Source: Phaeobacter sp. B1627
GTDB taxonomy: Bacteria > Pseudomonadota > Alphaproteobacteria > Rhodobacterales > Rhodobacteraceae
DNA: 64,000 nucleotides
Direction: 5' to 3'
Assembly (NCBI RefSeq): GCF_006265095.1
Contig: NZ_VCNK01000029.1
Coordinates: 1-64,000 of the forward strand
Part shown: one piece after another, positions 44,495-54,487 of the stretch
Position numbering within the stretch: position 1 is the stretch's first letter
Layout of the letters: every line of letters begins with the position of its first letter
The notes under the pieces: generated by a model
Database searches by the model: none
What the model saw: the letters and a program-made list of their open reading frames with translations, nothing else
Told to the model about the DNA's origin: nothing
Translations under genes and position numbers: made by a program

Positions 44495-44594
44495 CGCGCC
44501 TCTGGCCGCCCCTGTATTCCGGCCGTTGCGCAGGCCGGATAGAGCGCGTATTCCGGGTGGCAGAATCGCAATGGTGCATGCTAAATATAGCGGT

Positions 44595-46520
44595 ATGACA
44601 TTCCCCGACCCCCAAATCAGCGAAACCCTGCCGAATCCCGCGCGTCCTGTGATCCGGCAGCTTGATGACAGTGCGATCAACCGTATTGCCGCAGGCGAAG
44701 TGGTGGAGCGCCCTGCCTCGGCCGTGAAAGAGCTGGTCGAAAATGCCATCGACGCCGGGGCCAGCCGTATCACTGTGGAAATTGCGGATGGTGGCAAGAC
44801 GCTGATCCGGGTCACCGACAACGGCTGCGGCATGTCGCCTGCGGATCTGCCACTGGCCCTGTCCCGGCATGCGACCTCGAAGATTGACGGCTCCGACCTT
44901 CTGAACATCCACACCTTCGGGTTCCGGGGCGAGGCGCTGCCGTCGCTTGGCGCTGTCGGGCGGCTGATCATCACCAGTCGCGCCGAGGGTCATGAGGCGG
45001 CGCAGATCCGGGTCGCGGGCGGCGTGTTCGACCCGGTGAAACCCGCAGCCCTGCGCCAGGGCAGCATCGTCGAGCTGCGCGACCTGTTCTTTGCCACCCC
45101 CGCACGGCTGAAGTTCATGCGCTCCGACCGGGCCGAGACGCAGGCGATTTCGGACACGGTCAAGCGGCTGGCCATGGCGGAGCCCTCGGTCGGTTTCACG
45201 CTGCGCGATGTATCGGGCGGCGGCGAGGGGCGGGTGAGTTTTCGCGCTGATCCGATGAGCGGCGACCTGTTCGATGCGCTACATGGCCGGCTGGCGCATG
45301 TGATCGGGCGTGAGTTTGCTGAAAACGCGCTGAAAATCGACGCGACCCGCGATGATATCCGCCTGTACGGCTATGCGGCGCTGCCGACCTATTCGCGGGG
45401 CGCGGCCGTCACCCAGTTTCTCTTCGTCAATACCCGCCCGGTGAAGGACAAGATGCTCACCGGCGCACTGCGGGCGGCCTATATGGACTTTCTCAGCCGC
45501 GACCGTCACCCGGCGGCGGCTTTGTTTCTCGACTGCGACCCCACGCTGGTTGATGTCAACGTACACCCGGCGAAATCCGAAGTCCGCTTTCGTGACCCGG
45601 GTGTGGCGCGGGGTCTGATCGTATCTGCGCTGCGGCACAGTCTGGCCGAAGCCGGACACCGCGCGTCCTCGACCGTGGCCGGTGCCACCCTTGGTGCGAT
45701 GCGGCCGGAACAGCCCTCGGCGACGGGTGCGCCCCGGGTCTACCAGATGGATCGGCCCTCGCTGGGCGCACGCAACGCCTCTTACGCGGCGCAATCCCCG
45801 GGTCAGCCGTGGCCACAGGCCGTTGATGCGCCGCCATCGCCGGGCTTTGCGGAATTCGAAGGCGCCTTTAGCGGGCAGCTCGTTGAGGACCGCAGTCCGG
45901 CCCCGTCCCGGGATGAGGCCGCAGCAGATCACCCGACGGATCTGCCGCTGGGAGCGGCCCGGGGTCAGGTGCATGAAAACTACATCATCGCCCAGACGCG
46001 GGACGGCATGGTCATCGTGGATCAGCACGCCGCCCACGAACGTCTGGTTTATGAAAAGCTCAAAGGCCAGATGGCCCAGAATGGCGTTGCGGCGCAGGCC
46101 CTGCTGATCCCGGAAATCGTGGAACTCTCGGAAACGGACTGCGCGCGTCTGCTGGAGGTCGCCGGGGAATTGGCGAAATTTGGCCTGGGGCTTGAGGCCT
46201 TCGGCGGAAATGCTGTGGCCGTGCGTGAAACCCCAGCAATTCTGGGGGAGGTCAATGCCGAAGCGATGATCAGGGACATTCTGGATGAGTTGGCGGACCA
46301 AGGAGAAAGCCAGCTGGTGCAGGCGCGGCTTGAGGCGATCCTCAGCCGGGTGGCCTGCCATGGCTCGATCCGGTCCGGACGACGGATGCGGGGCGAAGAG
46401 ATGAACGCATTGTTGCGCGAAATGGAGGCGACGCCCCATTCCGGCCAGTGCAACCATGGCCGTCCCACCTATGTGGAACTGAAACTGTCCGACATCGAAC
46501 GTCTGTTCGGTCGGAGCTGA
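44595..46520 (+). CDS. mutL: DNA mismatch repair protein MutL (endonuclease type)
   Basis: The 641-residue protein starts at ATG 44595 (an in-frame ATG at 44571 is a weaker choice). The N-terminal GHKL ATPase is complete: AIDAGAS, DNGCGM and [11 protein letters not shown] Pro/Ala-rich linker (about 350-440) leads to the dimerisation/endonuclease domain with [12 protein letters not shown] (D476 to E487), the metal-binding signature of nicking MutL proteins, and CNHGRPT near the end. Species without MutH use this nuclease to nick the new strand. Confidence 0.97.
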   Translation: MTFPDPQISETLPNPARPVIRQLDDSAINRIAAGEVVERPASAVKELVENAIDAGASRITVEIADGGKTLIRVTDNGCGMSPADLPLALSRHATSKIDGSDLLNIHTFGFRGEALPSLGAVGRLIITSRAEGHEAAQIRVAGGVFDPVKPAALRQGSIVELRDLFFATPARLKFMRSDRAETQAISDTVKRLAMAEPSVGFTLRDVSGGGEGRVSFRADPMSGDLFDALHGRLAHVIGREFAENALKIDATRDDIRLYGYAALPTYSRGAAVTQFLFVNTRPVKDKMLTGALRAAYMDFLSRDRHPAAALFLDCDPTLVDVNVHPAKSEVRFRDPGVARGLIVSALRHSLAEAGHRASSTVAGATLGAMRPEQPSATGAPRVYQMDRPSLGARNASYAAQSPGQPWPQAVDAPPSPGFAEFEGAFSGQLVEDRSPAPSRDEAAADHPTDLPLGAARGQVHENYIIAQTRDGMVIVDQHAAHERLVYEKLKGQMAQNGVAAQALLIPEIVELSETDCARLLEVAGELAKFGLGLEAFGGNAVAVRETPAILGEVNAEAMIRDILDELADQGESQLVQARLEAILSRVACHGSIRSGRRMRGEEMNALLREMEATPHSGQCNHGRPTYVELKLSDIERLFGRS

Positions 46521-46532
46521 GGGGTTTTGCTG

Positions 46533-47768
46533 ATGGAAGGCATGGGAGATGCCGTTGCCAATATGGATGCGCTTGGTTTGATGATCCTTGGGGCAGGGGC
46601 CGCGGTGGTGCTGCTGTTTGTCCTGTTGTTTCTGTCGATGCGCAACTCCGGTCAGGCCGTCCGCGCGATCGCGCCGCTGACGCAGCAGATGACGGCGATC
46701 GGTCAGGTCGCCCAGCAGCTGTCCTCCGGTCAGGAGGCGCTGCGCGGTAATCTGCAGACGGTGTCTGATACTCAGGCCAATGCCCAATTGCAGATCCTAC
46801 GGACGATGGAGACCCGGCTGGGCGATGTGCAGCAACGGATGAATGACCGGTTGGCGGACAATGCGATGAAACAGGCGCGCGCGATCTCCGAGATGCAGGA
46901 ACGCATGAGCGAGAGCCTGCACGGCAATGCGAAACGCACCGCAACCTCGCTGACGCAATTGCAGGAACGGCTGGCGGTAATCGACAAGGCGCAGGACAAT
47001 ATCACCAAGCTTTCGGGCGATGTGCTGTCGCTGCAGGATATCCTGTCGAACAAGCAGACCCGGGGGGCCTTCGGGGAAATCCAGTTGAACGATATCGTGT
47101 CCAAGGCGCTGCCGACGGATGCCTATGCGTTTCAGCATACGCTCTCCAACGGCAAGCGCGCCGACTGTCTGATCAGACTGCCGAACCCGCCGGGACCTAT
47201 CGTGATCGATTCCAAATTCCCGCTGGAGCCCTACGAGGCCCTGCGCAATGCGGAAAGCCAGGATGAAAAGGCACTGGCGTCGCGGCTGTTGAAAGGGGCG
47301 TTGCGCAAACATATTCGTGATGTGTCGGAGAAATACATCCTTGACGGCGAAACCGCAGACGGAGCGTTGCTGTTCCTCCCGTCCGAGGCGGTTTATGCGG
47401 AGTTGCATGCCAATTTTTCTGATGTGGTGCGCGAGGGGTTTGCGCTGAAGGTCTGGATCGTTTCTCCGACCACCTGCATGGCGACGCTCAACACCATGCG
47501 CGCAATCCTGAAAGACGCCCGGATGCGGGAACAGGCCGGTGCGATCCGCAAGGAGCTGGGGCTTTTGCACAAGGATGTGGAGCGGTTGGGCGACCGGGTG
47601 GTCAATCTGGATCGCCACTTCGGTCAGGCGCAGAAGGATCTGTCGGATATCAAGATCAGCGCCGACAAGGCCGGGCGCCGGGCGCAGCGGCTGGATAATT
47701 TCGATTTTGAAGAGCTGAGTGCGGATAGCGTCGGGCAGGTCGTCGCTCTGGAGCCCTCCGCAGAATGA
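46533..47768 (+). CDS. rmuC: RmuC-family DNA recombination protein
   Basis: The protein of about 411 residues (ATG 46533, GAGGGG upstream; a TTG six bases earlier is possible) has an N-terminal membrane helix (LGLMILGAGAAVVLLFVLLF), a long coiled coil (about 60-160) and the RmuC nuclease-like domain (about 170-380: RGAFGEIQLNDIV, VIDSKFPLEPYEA). RmuC limits inversion at short inverted repeats. It follows mutL at once and overlaps the cyclase gene. Confidence 0.95.
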   Translation: MEGMGDAVANMDALGLMILGAGAAVVLLFVLLFLSMRNSGQAVRAIAPLTQQMTAIGQVAQQLSSGQEALRGNLQTVSDTQANAQLQILRTMETRLGDVQQRMNDRLADNAMKQARAISEMQERMSESLHGNAKRTATSLTQLQERLAVIDKAQDNITKLSGDVLSLQDILSNKQTRGAFGEIQLNDIVSKALPTDAYAFQHTLSNGKRADCLIRLPNPPGPIVIDSKFPLEPYEALRNAESQDEKALASRLLKGALRKHIRDVSEKYILDGETADGALLFLPSEAVYAELHANFSDVVREGFALKVWIVSPTTCMATLNTMRAILKDARMREQAGAIRKELGLLHKDVERLGDRVVNLDRHFGQAQKDLSDIKISADKAGRRAQRLDNFDFEELSADSVGQVVALEPSAE

Positions 47769-49087
47769 TATCGCGCATGCGTCAGGCGCGGGTGGCCCCG
47801 AATGCCACCCTGTTGCGCGAAGCGGAACTGAGAGCGGAAAAGGTCGTCTCGCTCCTGCGGATCTTTGTGTCATTGGGGCTGATGCTTGTGTTTGTCCTTG
47901 CGGTGGGAACGCCGCCGGAGGAAATCGCGGCCATTCTTCACAGACAATGGCTGTCGGCGGTGCTGGCGCTGCTCTCCTATCTGGGGCTCGGCGTGTTCAC
48001 CCTGTGGTTGACGCTCAGCGGCCGCTTCCGTCGGTGGATGGTCTGGCCGGTGGTCACCTTTGACTGCATGTTCATGTTGCTCAACACATGGGTGGGGCTT
48101 GAAAATGTCGCGATGCCCGGGGCGCTGACATTCCTGCTGCCGCCGACCTGGCTGGTGCCGGTGGTGCTGGCCTTTGCTGTGCTGCGTTTCAACCCCTACC
48201 TGCAGGCCTATTGTGTGGCGCTGATTGTCGGGGGGCTGAGCTGTCTCATCTTCATGTCCGACTATGAGTTGACCGATGATGTGATCCTGCGGGCGCAGCA
48301 CCTGCTGGCAGGACCGCCCAATATCGTGCGTGTGGTTATGATTCTGCTGGCCGGCGTGGTGCTTGTGGTTGCGGCGTCGGCCTTGCGCAGTTTGCTGCAC
48401 CGGTCGCTGATCGAGACCGAACGACGCCTGTCCCTGACGCGCTATCTGCCGAGCCGACTGGTGGAGCGGATGCAGGCCGAAGGCCTGGAAGAATTGCGCC
48501 ATGGACGGCGGCAGGTGATGGCAGTCCTGTTTGTGGATATCCGCGGCTTTACCTCCTGGGCGGAGGGCAAGGACCCGGCCGAGGTGGGCGAGTTCGTCAC
48601 CGAGTACCGCATTCGGATCCAGCGCGCCGCGCGTCAGACCCAGGGCATGGTGGATAAGTTCATCGGCGACGGCGCGATGCTGGTTTTTGATGGCGAAGCG
48701 GCCGCGGATCGCGCCCTGCACTGTGCCCTGTGCCTGTCGGAGGACATGGAAGAATGGTCCGCGCTCCGTCAATCTGAGGGGCGGCACGCGGTGAAAGTGG
48801 GAATCGGGCTGCATTGGGGAGAGGTGTTTTCCGGTGTGGTCGGGGATCAGGATCGACTGGAATTCACAGCCCTTGGCGACACTGTGAACACGGCTGCGCG
48901 TCTGGAACAGATGACCAAGGAGTGCGGTATGGAAATTGTCGTCTCTGCTGCCCTGCTGGAGGCCTGCCGTCCGCGAGGGGGGGAGCCCGCGCGCGAGGGT
49001 TGGACGGAGTTGCCGCCGGTGACACTGCGCGGGCGCAGCCAGCCGATTGCCCTCTTTGGACGTGCCCGGCCCGGAGATGTGGGCTGA
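47765..49087 (+). CDS. Membrane adenylate/guanylate cyclase (class III)
   Basis: The 440-residue protein has six hydrophobic segments in residues 30-205 and a class III cyclase domain (about 248-430). The metal-binding aspartates are D258 (VDIRGF) and D302 (IGDGAM), and LGDTVNTAARLE carries the transition-state region. By the usual rule it makes cAMP. It overlaps rmuC by ATGA. The membrane part has no recognisable sensor motif. Confidence 0.92.
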   Translation: MISRMRQARVAPNATLLREAELRAEKVVSLLRIFVSLGLMLVFVLAVGTPPEEIAAILHRQWLSAVLALLSYLGLGVFTLWLTLSGRFRRWMVWPVVTFDCMFMLLNTWVGLENVAMPGALTFLLPPTWLVPVVLAFAVLRFNPYLQAYCVALIVGGLSCLIFMSDYELTDDVILRAQHLLAGPPNIVRVVMILLAGVVLVVAASALRSLLHRSLIETERRLSLTRYLPSRLVERMQAEGLEELRHGRRQVMAVLFVDIRGFTSWAEGKDPAEVGEFVTEYRIRIQRAARQTQGMVDKFIGDGAMLVFDGEAAADRALHCALCLSEDMEEWSALRQSEGRHAVKVGIGLHWGEVFSGVVGDQDRLEFTALGDTVNTAARLEQMTKECGMEIVVSAALLEACRPRGGEPAREGWTELPPVTLRGRSQPIALFGRARPGDVG

Positions 49088-49153
49088 TCCCGGCTGATGC
49101 AAGGCGCTCGGCTGAAACCGGAGCCTGTCGTCGGTCCGACGGATTGTCCCGGA

Positions 49154-50248
49154 TCAGTTGGCCGGTCGGGGGTCCGGGGTCAGGGCAGTCTCCTCCGACA
49201 GGACCTTTCCGGGCAGGGTGAAGCGGATCACCGCGCCAGCGCCGGTTGCCGCATTCGTTGCCTCGATTTGGCCGCCGCGGGCCTGTAGCAGGCGGTGGAC
49301 GCCCTGCAGCCCGAAGCCCCCTTCTGTCCGCAATGTGCCCGTGTTCAATAACAAGGCGGAGGCTTCTTTCAGTCCCGGGCCGTTGTCGCGCACCTCGATA
49401 CGGTAAAATCCGGGGCCTGCGTCGGTGAGACAGACATCGATGTGCAAGGCGCCCGGGATTTCCGAGCCAGTGTGTTTGATCGCATTGTCGACCAGGTTGC
49501 GCAGGATGATCAGGGTGGCGGCGCGGTCCCCGACAACCCAATCGCCCGAAACCGTATGGGTGCAGAGCCCCATGGGATCCAGAAGGGCGACAACCTCTTT
49601 CACCAGGTTCGCGAGGCTGAAGGTCCTGATATCGGATTTCGTCGAGGTTGCCTGCGCGTGGGAGAGGATGTCGGCAATCAGGTTCATGGCTTTGATGCCG
49701 ATTTGTTCGAGCATGTCGATCAGTTCCAGCTTGCCATCGCCGAGATCGACGAAGTCGTCCCGCAGCATTCCGGCGATGGTGCTGACATGCCGGATCGGGG
49801 TTCTGAGGTCATGTGCCGCGAGGCTGACGAAATCTTCAATTTCGGTCTGAAACATCTCGGCTCCGAGTTGCAGATCGTGCAGCGTATCGAGGCTGGAAAT
49901 ATCCTTGGTTGTGCCGACGATGCGACGGACCTGCCCCCGGTCCCCGATGATGGGGCGCAGGGTCACTTCGATCTGGTGCACACTGTCGTGCAGGGGCAGG
50001 TGGGATTGATAGGCATAGGGCATCGCGGTGCGGAGAATGCGGAGGTGGTGCTGATATATGGTTTCGCCGTATTGACCGGGAAACAGATCCCGTATGGTCA
50101 GTCCCAGGACCTCGTCTTCGGTGCGCTGAATATGTGACAGGCCGTAGCGGTTGAATGCGACATAGCGCGGGATGCCGTCACGGTCGGGTTCCAGAACAAA
50201 AATCGCTTGTTCGATTTGATCCAGAAGGGCCTTTTCGTCGGGGGTCAT
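49154..50248 (-). CDS. PAS-domain histidine kinase, cytoplasmic
   Basis: The 364-residue kinase (ATG complement 50246-50248; a GTG two codons earlier is possible) has a PAS domain (about 10-118, ending RIVGTTKDIS), a HisKA domain with the phosphate-accepting H146 in LAAHDLRTPIRH, and a HATPase domain (NLVDNAIKH, DNGPGL, GGFGLQGV). It has no membrane segment, so it senses a cytoplasmic signal. No response regulator is adjacent, so the partner is unknown. It is convergent with the cyclase gene. Confidence 0.92.
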   Translation of the reverse strand: MTPDEKALLDQIEQAIFVLEPDRDGIPRYVAFNRYGLSHIQRTEDEVLGLTIRDLFPGQYGETIYQHHLRILRTAMPYAYQSHLPLHDSVHQIEVTLRPIIGDRGQVRRIVGTTKDISSLDTLHDLQLGAEMFQTEIEDFVSLAAHDLRTPIRHVSTIAGMLRDDFVDLGDGKLELIDMLEQIGIKAMNLIADILSHAQATSTKSDIRTFSLANLVKEVVALLDPMGLCTHTVSGDWVVGDRAATLIILRNLVDNAIKHTGSEIPGALHIDVCLTDAGPGFYRIEVRDNGPGLKEASALLLNTGTLRTEGGFGLQGVHRLLQARGGQIEATNAATGAGAVIRFTLPGKVLSEETALTPDPRPAN

Positions 50249-50400
50249 ACACACGCCTCTACACTACAAACACACAAGGCGCATGGCCCGGACCGAAGGC
50301 GATTGCCAATACCGCTGGTTCCCAACAGTGGCTCACGCCGGTATACTGTCACGCGATGGCTAAAAAACCATAAACTTTGCAGGAGCGTGCGCGCGGGGTC

Positions 50401-50434
50401 GCCGGGGCCTTGAGACCAGAATTCAGGCCCCGGC
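50401..50434 (-). terminator. Hairpin after the saccharopine operon
   Basis: GCCGGGGCCT (50401-50410) pairs with AGGCCCCGGC (50425-50434), 10 bp with a 14-base loop. No T run follows, so it may be a weak or Rho-aided terminator. Confidence 0.6.
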
Positions 50435-50442
50435 GGATCGGT

Positions 50443-51585
50443 TCAGGAGGTGTGCGAAACGACCTGCAAGTGTTGTGCCAGCGCGCCGATACGGCCCATC
50501 CAGCTGTCCACCAATGCCGGATCGCTCGGGGCGGCGCTGACGCCTGCCGCGATCTTGCCGTTCATGGCCGCCTCGACGGCGTAGGACACCGGATAGGACA
50601 CGAGGCGCGCCATGGCGCTGCCGCGATCGTCGCCCCAGGCGTCCATGACGTAGGTCTTGTGCCACTTGGTCTCGCCATTGCGTTCTGCCTTCAGGTCAAC
50701 ACAGAGCACAACCCGGTCCGGCTCGCCCGCGTCATAGGCATTCTCGGCCCAGAACTGATCGGACATTTCCTTGAGCCGGGCATCGCCTTCGGGGCCGTCC
50801 AGTGTTTCGACCTCGCGGAAGACATCCGCCCATGCGTCGCTCCAGCCGTTCAGGCGCAGGGTCCCGCGCACGAATGTCTTCACCTTCCAGTCCTTGCCGA
50901 AATGGTACTGCTCCATGAAGGGCAGGGAATCGCGGTTGGGATAGACTTCGAAATTCTCCGGCAAGGCCAGCGGTGCATCATAGGTCGATATGGCGTCCCA
51001 GGGGCGGGCCACGTCGAAGACCGCGAAGTCCCGGATGGAGCGGGAGGGCGAGCGCAGCGCCTTGAGCACGCCGAGAGGCGACCAGCTGAATTTGTAGCGG
51101 AAGGGGTTCGGTGTTTTGGGGATGCCGCCGCAATAGGACAGAAAGCTGATTTCGTTTTCCGGATCAAACGCCGGAGATCCCGCGTATTCCGCCACCAATG
51201 CATGGGCCATCAGGTGGTCGATGCCGGGGTCGAGACCGACCTCGTTCACCAGCGCGACCCCGGCGGCTTTGGCCTTGTCGTCCAGGTGGCGCATCTCGGG
51301 TGAGATATAGGAGGAGGAGACGAAATGCGCCCCCTTTGCGATTGCCAGCTCTGCCAGTTCCACATGCCAGTCGCCCGGCAGCATGGAGACCACGACATCG
51401 GCGGGGCTGAGCAGTTCCGACAGCCGCGCGACAGAGAATTTATGGATGTTTGTGGTCAGATCGCCCACTGCCTCGGCGGCCTTTTCCGGCGTCCGGTTCC
51501 ATACGGCGACGTCGTGGCCTGCCTCCAGCAGGCGCCGCAGGCCGGGAATGGCCGAGAGCCCGGTTCCGCACCAGTGAATAGTCAT
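50443..51585 (-). CDS. Saccharopine dehydrogenase (glutamate-forming type)
   Basis: The 380-residue enzyme of the Lys9-like saccharopine dehydrogenase family has an N-terminal Rossmann fold starting at IHWCGTGLSAIP and a C-terminal catalytic domain with LVNEVGLDPGIDHLMAH and YCGGIPKTPNPFRYKFSWSP, the two most typical blocks. It converts saccharopine to glutamate and alpha-aminoadipate semialdehyde. It lies 30 bases after the lysine-forming partner gene, and together they make a bacterial saccharopine pathway for lysine breakdown. Confidence 0.92.
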   Translation of the reverse strand: MTIHWCGTGLSAIPGLRRLLEAGHDVAVWNRTPEKAAEAVGDLTTNIHKFSVARLSELLSPADVVVSMLPGDWHVELAELAIAKGAHFVSSSYISPEMRHLDDKAKAAGVALVNEVGLDPGIDHLMAHALVAEYAGSPAFDPENEISFLSYCGGIPKTPNPFRYKFSWSPLGVLKALRSPSRSIRDFAVFDVARPWDAISTYDAPLALPENFEVYPNRDSLPFMEQYHFGKDWKVKTFVRGTLRLNGWSDAWADVFREVETLDGPEGDARLKEMSDQFWAENAYDAGEPDRVVLCVDLKAERNGETKWHKTYVMDAWGDDRGSAMARLVSYPVSYAVEAAMNGKIAAGVSAAPSDPALVDSWMGRIGALAQHLQVVSHTS

Positions 51586-51615
51586 GTCAGTTCTCCTTCG
51601 TCGGGGTGGGGCAGG

Positions 51616-52668
51616 TCAGCCCGCAACATGTTCGTCAAAGACCGCTTTCGCCCGCGCCCAGACACCGGAGTCGAGGTCGGTCAGGGTCAGCAGGCTGGCC
51701 AGCAGTTGATCGGCGTAGTCCTCGGAGCTTTCAGCGGGCAGCATCGAGGGCAGGTTGTCGATCGCCATCACGTCGAGCACCGGGGTCTCGGCGACCCGGA
51801 TTACCGGGTTTTCCCATGTGGTGGCGTGGCTATAGACAGGGACCGGATTATAATCGCTATCCGGATCGCAGGCCACATCGCCCACGGCAGTGAGCCTGCG
51901 TGGCGCGCTGAGCGCATCCCGTGGCACGAAAACCGGCGTGCCGGGGCGGGCAAAGATACAGTTCAGGAACAGATCATGGTCGAGGATCTGCGGGAAGGGG
52001 CCGCCGCTTGCGGTTTCCGCCATATCCCATTTGGTCACCGCGACGCCCATCGCCTCGCAGAGGTCCGCCGCGCCGGTGCCAACGCGCCCGAGAGCGCCGA
52101 TCACTATGGCCGTGGGGCGCTCTGATCCGGTGGCGTCCAGTTCCTGGCTGAGGGCCGCCAGCAGCGCATCTTTGTCTGCGTAGACACCCACCGGGCCGCA
52201 GATCGCATCACGTTGCTGAGCGGCCCAGGCCTTGAGCGTGACTGCAGCGCCGGCATAGCCTGCCCAATAGCCGAAGGCCGCGACGCGACGGCCGCTTTCG
52301 TCCACCAGATATTCAAGATCATAGAGCGTGCCTCCTGCCTCCCGGAAGCGGCGCAGCAACTCCCGGCCGGAATGTTGCCCCTTGAAGGCATGGCCGAACA
52401 TGATGTGGCGGTGCGGCAAGGGTGTCCCGTCGTCAGGCAATTCCTTGAGCCCGAAGATGATCGCATCCCGCGGCGCATCGGGCCAGCTGTTCTCGGGCGC
52501 GATCTCGCAGCCTGCATCGATATAGCCCTGCAGCGCCAGGGCACGGGTCCGGCTGTCTTCCACGGTGACACGAATGCCTGCGGCAATCAAAGCGCGGGCC
52601 CCCGCCGGGGTCAGCCCGACACGGTCTTCGTTCAGGCGCTGCTCGGCGCGCACCCAGAGATGAGTCAT
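51616..52668 (-). CDS. Saccharopine dehydrogenase, lysine-forming type (lysine-ketoglutarate reductase)
   Basis: The 350-residue enzyme of the Lys1/AlaDH-like family starts with LWVRAEQRLNEDRVGLTP, typical of the family. It contains FGHAFKGQHSG, a nucleotide-binding IGALGRVGTGA and the end part DNLPSMLPAESSEDYADQLL. It joins lysine with 2-oxoglutarate (or the reverse). The start is the ATG at complement 52666-52668. With the neighbour it forms a complete lysine-to-aminoadipate-semialdehyde route; such pairs have been described in roseobacters such as Silicibacter (Ruegeria). Confidence 0.92.
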   Translation of the reverse strand: MTHLWVRAEQRLNEDRVGLTPAGARALIAAGIRVTVEDSRTRALALQGYIDAGCEIAPENSWPDAPRDAIIFGLKELPDDGTPLPHRHIMFGHAFKGQHSGRELLRRFREAGGTLYDLEYLVDESGRRVAAFGYWAGYAGAAVTLKAWAAQQRDAICGPVGVYADKDALLAALSQELDATGSERPTAIVIGALGRVGTGAADLCEAMGVAVTKWDMAETASGGPFPQILDHDLFLNCIFARPGTPVFVPRDALSAPRRLTAVGDVACDPDSDYNPVPVYSHATTWENPVIRVAETPVLDVMAIDNLPSMLPAESSEDYADQLLASLLTLTDLDSGVWARAKAVFDEHVAG

Positions 52669-52679
52669 GTCGTCTTCCT

Positions 52680-53294
52680 TCAAAGCATGTTTCTGGCGCG
52701 GACGGCCTTGACGCTGTCGCGGGCTTCCATTGCCGCCATGAATGCGGCGATCTTCGGAAAGCGCGCAACGTCCACACCGTCGCCTTCGAGCCAGGTACAG
52801 ATCACAAAGAGATAGCAATCCGCAAGGCACACAGTATCGCCCAGCACAAACGGACCGCGCAGGCCCCAATTGCTGATGTAGTCGCAGGAGGCCGTCATCG
52901 TCTCAGGCACTTTCCGGGCCATGTCCTTGAAGGATTCCGGGTTCGACGCCCACCGGGCGCCGCGCATCTTGTGGGCGTGGTTCACGTGCATCGTCGAGGC
53001 GAGATAGAACATCACTTCGCGCGTGCGGGCCGCCAATACCGGGTCACTGGGGCGCAGTTGGGCGTGCTCTGCCCGGTCGGCGATGAATTCCAGCAGTGCT
53101 CCGGTTTCCGTCAGGATGCCACCATCGACCACAAGCGCCGGCACGCGCCCCTTGGGATTGATCTGCTGGTAGGCCGGTGTGGCCTGTTCCTTGCGGGCAA
53201 AATCGACCTTGACCGGCTCATACTCCAGTTCCGCTTCCTCCAGGGCGATGGCAACGGCGATCGATATGGTGTGGGGCGCATAATAGAGCTGCAT
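52680..53294 (-). CDS. Glutathione S-transferase family protein
   Basis: The 204-residue soluble protein has an N-terminal thioredoxin-like domain (about 1-78; LYYAPHTISIAVAIALEE, NPKGRVPAL with the cis-proline, GGILTETGALLEFIAD for glutathione binding) and an all-helical C-terminal domain. It starts with ATG 53294 (complement) and ends 11 bases before the lysine-ketoglutarate reductase gene. Its role in lysine catabolism is unknown; it could remove a reactive aldehyde. Confidence 0.9.
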   Translation of the reverse strand: MQLYYAPHTISIAVAIALEEAELEYEPVKVDFARKEQATPAYQQINPKGRVPALVVDGGILTETGALLEFIADRAEHAQLRPSDPVLAARTREVMFYLASTMHVNHAHKMRGARWASNPESFKDMARKVPETMTASCDYISNWGLRGPFVLGDTVCLADCYLFVICTWLEGDGVDVARFPKIAAFMAAMEARDSVKAVRARNML

Positions 53295-53351
53295 TGGGTC
53301 TCTCCTGAAATGAGGATCTGTCAGTGGACTCTGTCGGTGCAATGTTCAGTG

Positions 53352-54008
53352 TCAGAGATGGGTGCGCGCATATTGGCGCTCTGGCGGTTCCAGATGGGGG
53401 ACGGCATTGAACAGCACCGGTGAATACTGGCCGCCGATATTGTGCAAGCGGTGCAGCGAGCTGTTCATGATGGCAAGCGCCATCCGCGCGGTGGCCGCGG
53501 TATCGAGGCCGAGACACTGGCGCATCACCATGGCAATCAACCCGCCGGATGTCACCAATAGCGCCGGACCTTCGCCCGCGGCGATGTCTGCCACGACGGC
53601 CCTGGTCCGGGTCTCGAAGTCGCGCCAGCTTTCCGGAGGGTTTTCGATCTGATTGCCTTCCCACGCGGCAAAGACCTGTGGCAGATGGGCGACAAAGCTT
53701 TCGCGCTCGCGCGGGATGGCCAGATTGTGCTGTGCCTCCATCGCCTGTGCGAGGGTGAAGTATTCCATTTCATTGAGGCGCGGGTCGGCGATCAGCCTCC
53801 CGGCATCAAAGCCCATGGCCAGAGCTGTTTCCCTGTGCCGGGAGAGGGTGCCGCAATAGATGCGGGCGTAGTGATCCTGGCAGGTCCGAAGATGATCGCC
53901 GAGCCAGGCTGCCTGCTGATGGCCGAGCGGGCTCAGCTTGTCGTAGCTGGCTTCCTCGCGCGCTTGGGTATTGGCCTGACCGTGCCGGACCAGTGTGATT
54001 TCTGACAT
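53352..54008 (-). CDS. Histidine phosphatase (phosphoglycerate-mutase-like) family protein
   Basis: The 218-residue protein begins with the RHG motif (ITLVRHGQA, catalytic histidine 9) and has a second catalytic region LLVTSGGLIAM; a typical family member has a histidine there, but here the position reads SGG. This may lower or alter activity, though some members differ. The conserved NEMEYF acidic part is present. It is the likely first gene of the lysine operon. The substrate is unknown. Confidence 0.88.
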   Translation of the reverse strand: MSEITLVRHGQANTQAREEASYDKLSPLGHQQAAWLGDHLRTCQDHYARIYCGTLSRHRETALAMGFDAGRLIADPRLNEMEYFTLAQAMEAQHNLAIPRERESFVAHLPQVFAAWEGNQIENPPESWRDFETRTRAVVADIAAGEGPALLVTSGGLIAMVMRQCLGLDTAATARMALAIMNSSLHRLHNIGGQYSPVLFNAVPHLEPPERQYARTHL

Positions 54009-54116
54009 AGGCGTGCCTCTTTCAACCCGTTGCAGAACTACTAGGGGAGGGGCGGGTCGGATAAAAGGGCCAAGTTGCGGAGGTTTGTCAGGGCCGACCC
54101 TGCGGGGGCGGGACCG

Positions 54117-54344
54117 TCAGGCGCGGTCGTAGCCCCGTTTCAGCATGCGGCTGCGGTGGCGGTCCGCAGCGACGGAGGCCTCGCGCAGGTTGCCGAAGAT
54201 ATTGATCGTGCTGCGCCCTTTTCCGCCTTTGACGCCCCATTCCCGCAGGACGGAAACTTCGTTGAAAAGGTTCATGGCAAGTTCGATCCGGTAGAACCGG
54301 GCCGGGCGCGCTTGGGCAAGACGATAGAGCAGACAGGTGGCCAT
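54117..54344 (-). CDS. WGR-domain protein
   Basis: The 75-residue protein is almost entirely a WGR domain: FYRIELAMNLFNEVSVLREWG, then GKGRS, then a helical end RMLKRGYDR. WGR domains bind nucleic acid in PARP and in some bacterial regulators. It stands alone here and its role is unknown. It lies between the phosphatase and the response regulator; no overlap with neighbours. Confidence 0.85.
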   Translation of the reverse strand: MATCLLYRLAQARPARFYRIELAMNLFNEVSVLREWGVKGGKGRSTINIFGNLREASVAADRHRSRMLKRGYDRA

Positions 54345-54487
54345 GTTGTCTTTTTACGTCACCCGAATCACCGCTGCAAGAGGGCTCGCGATCCGAGATC
54401 GGGTTTCACTTCGGAGCAGGGCCGCAAGGGCGGGTGCGGTGGTTCGTGGCGCTTCGGGGCAGGGGTGAAATCCGCGGCGGGTGGGGA

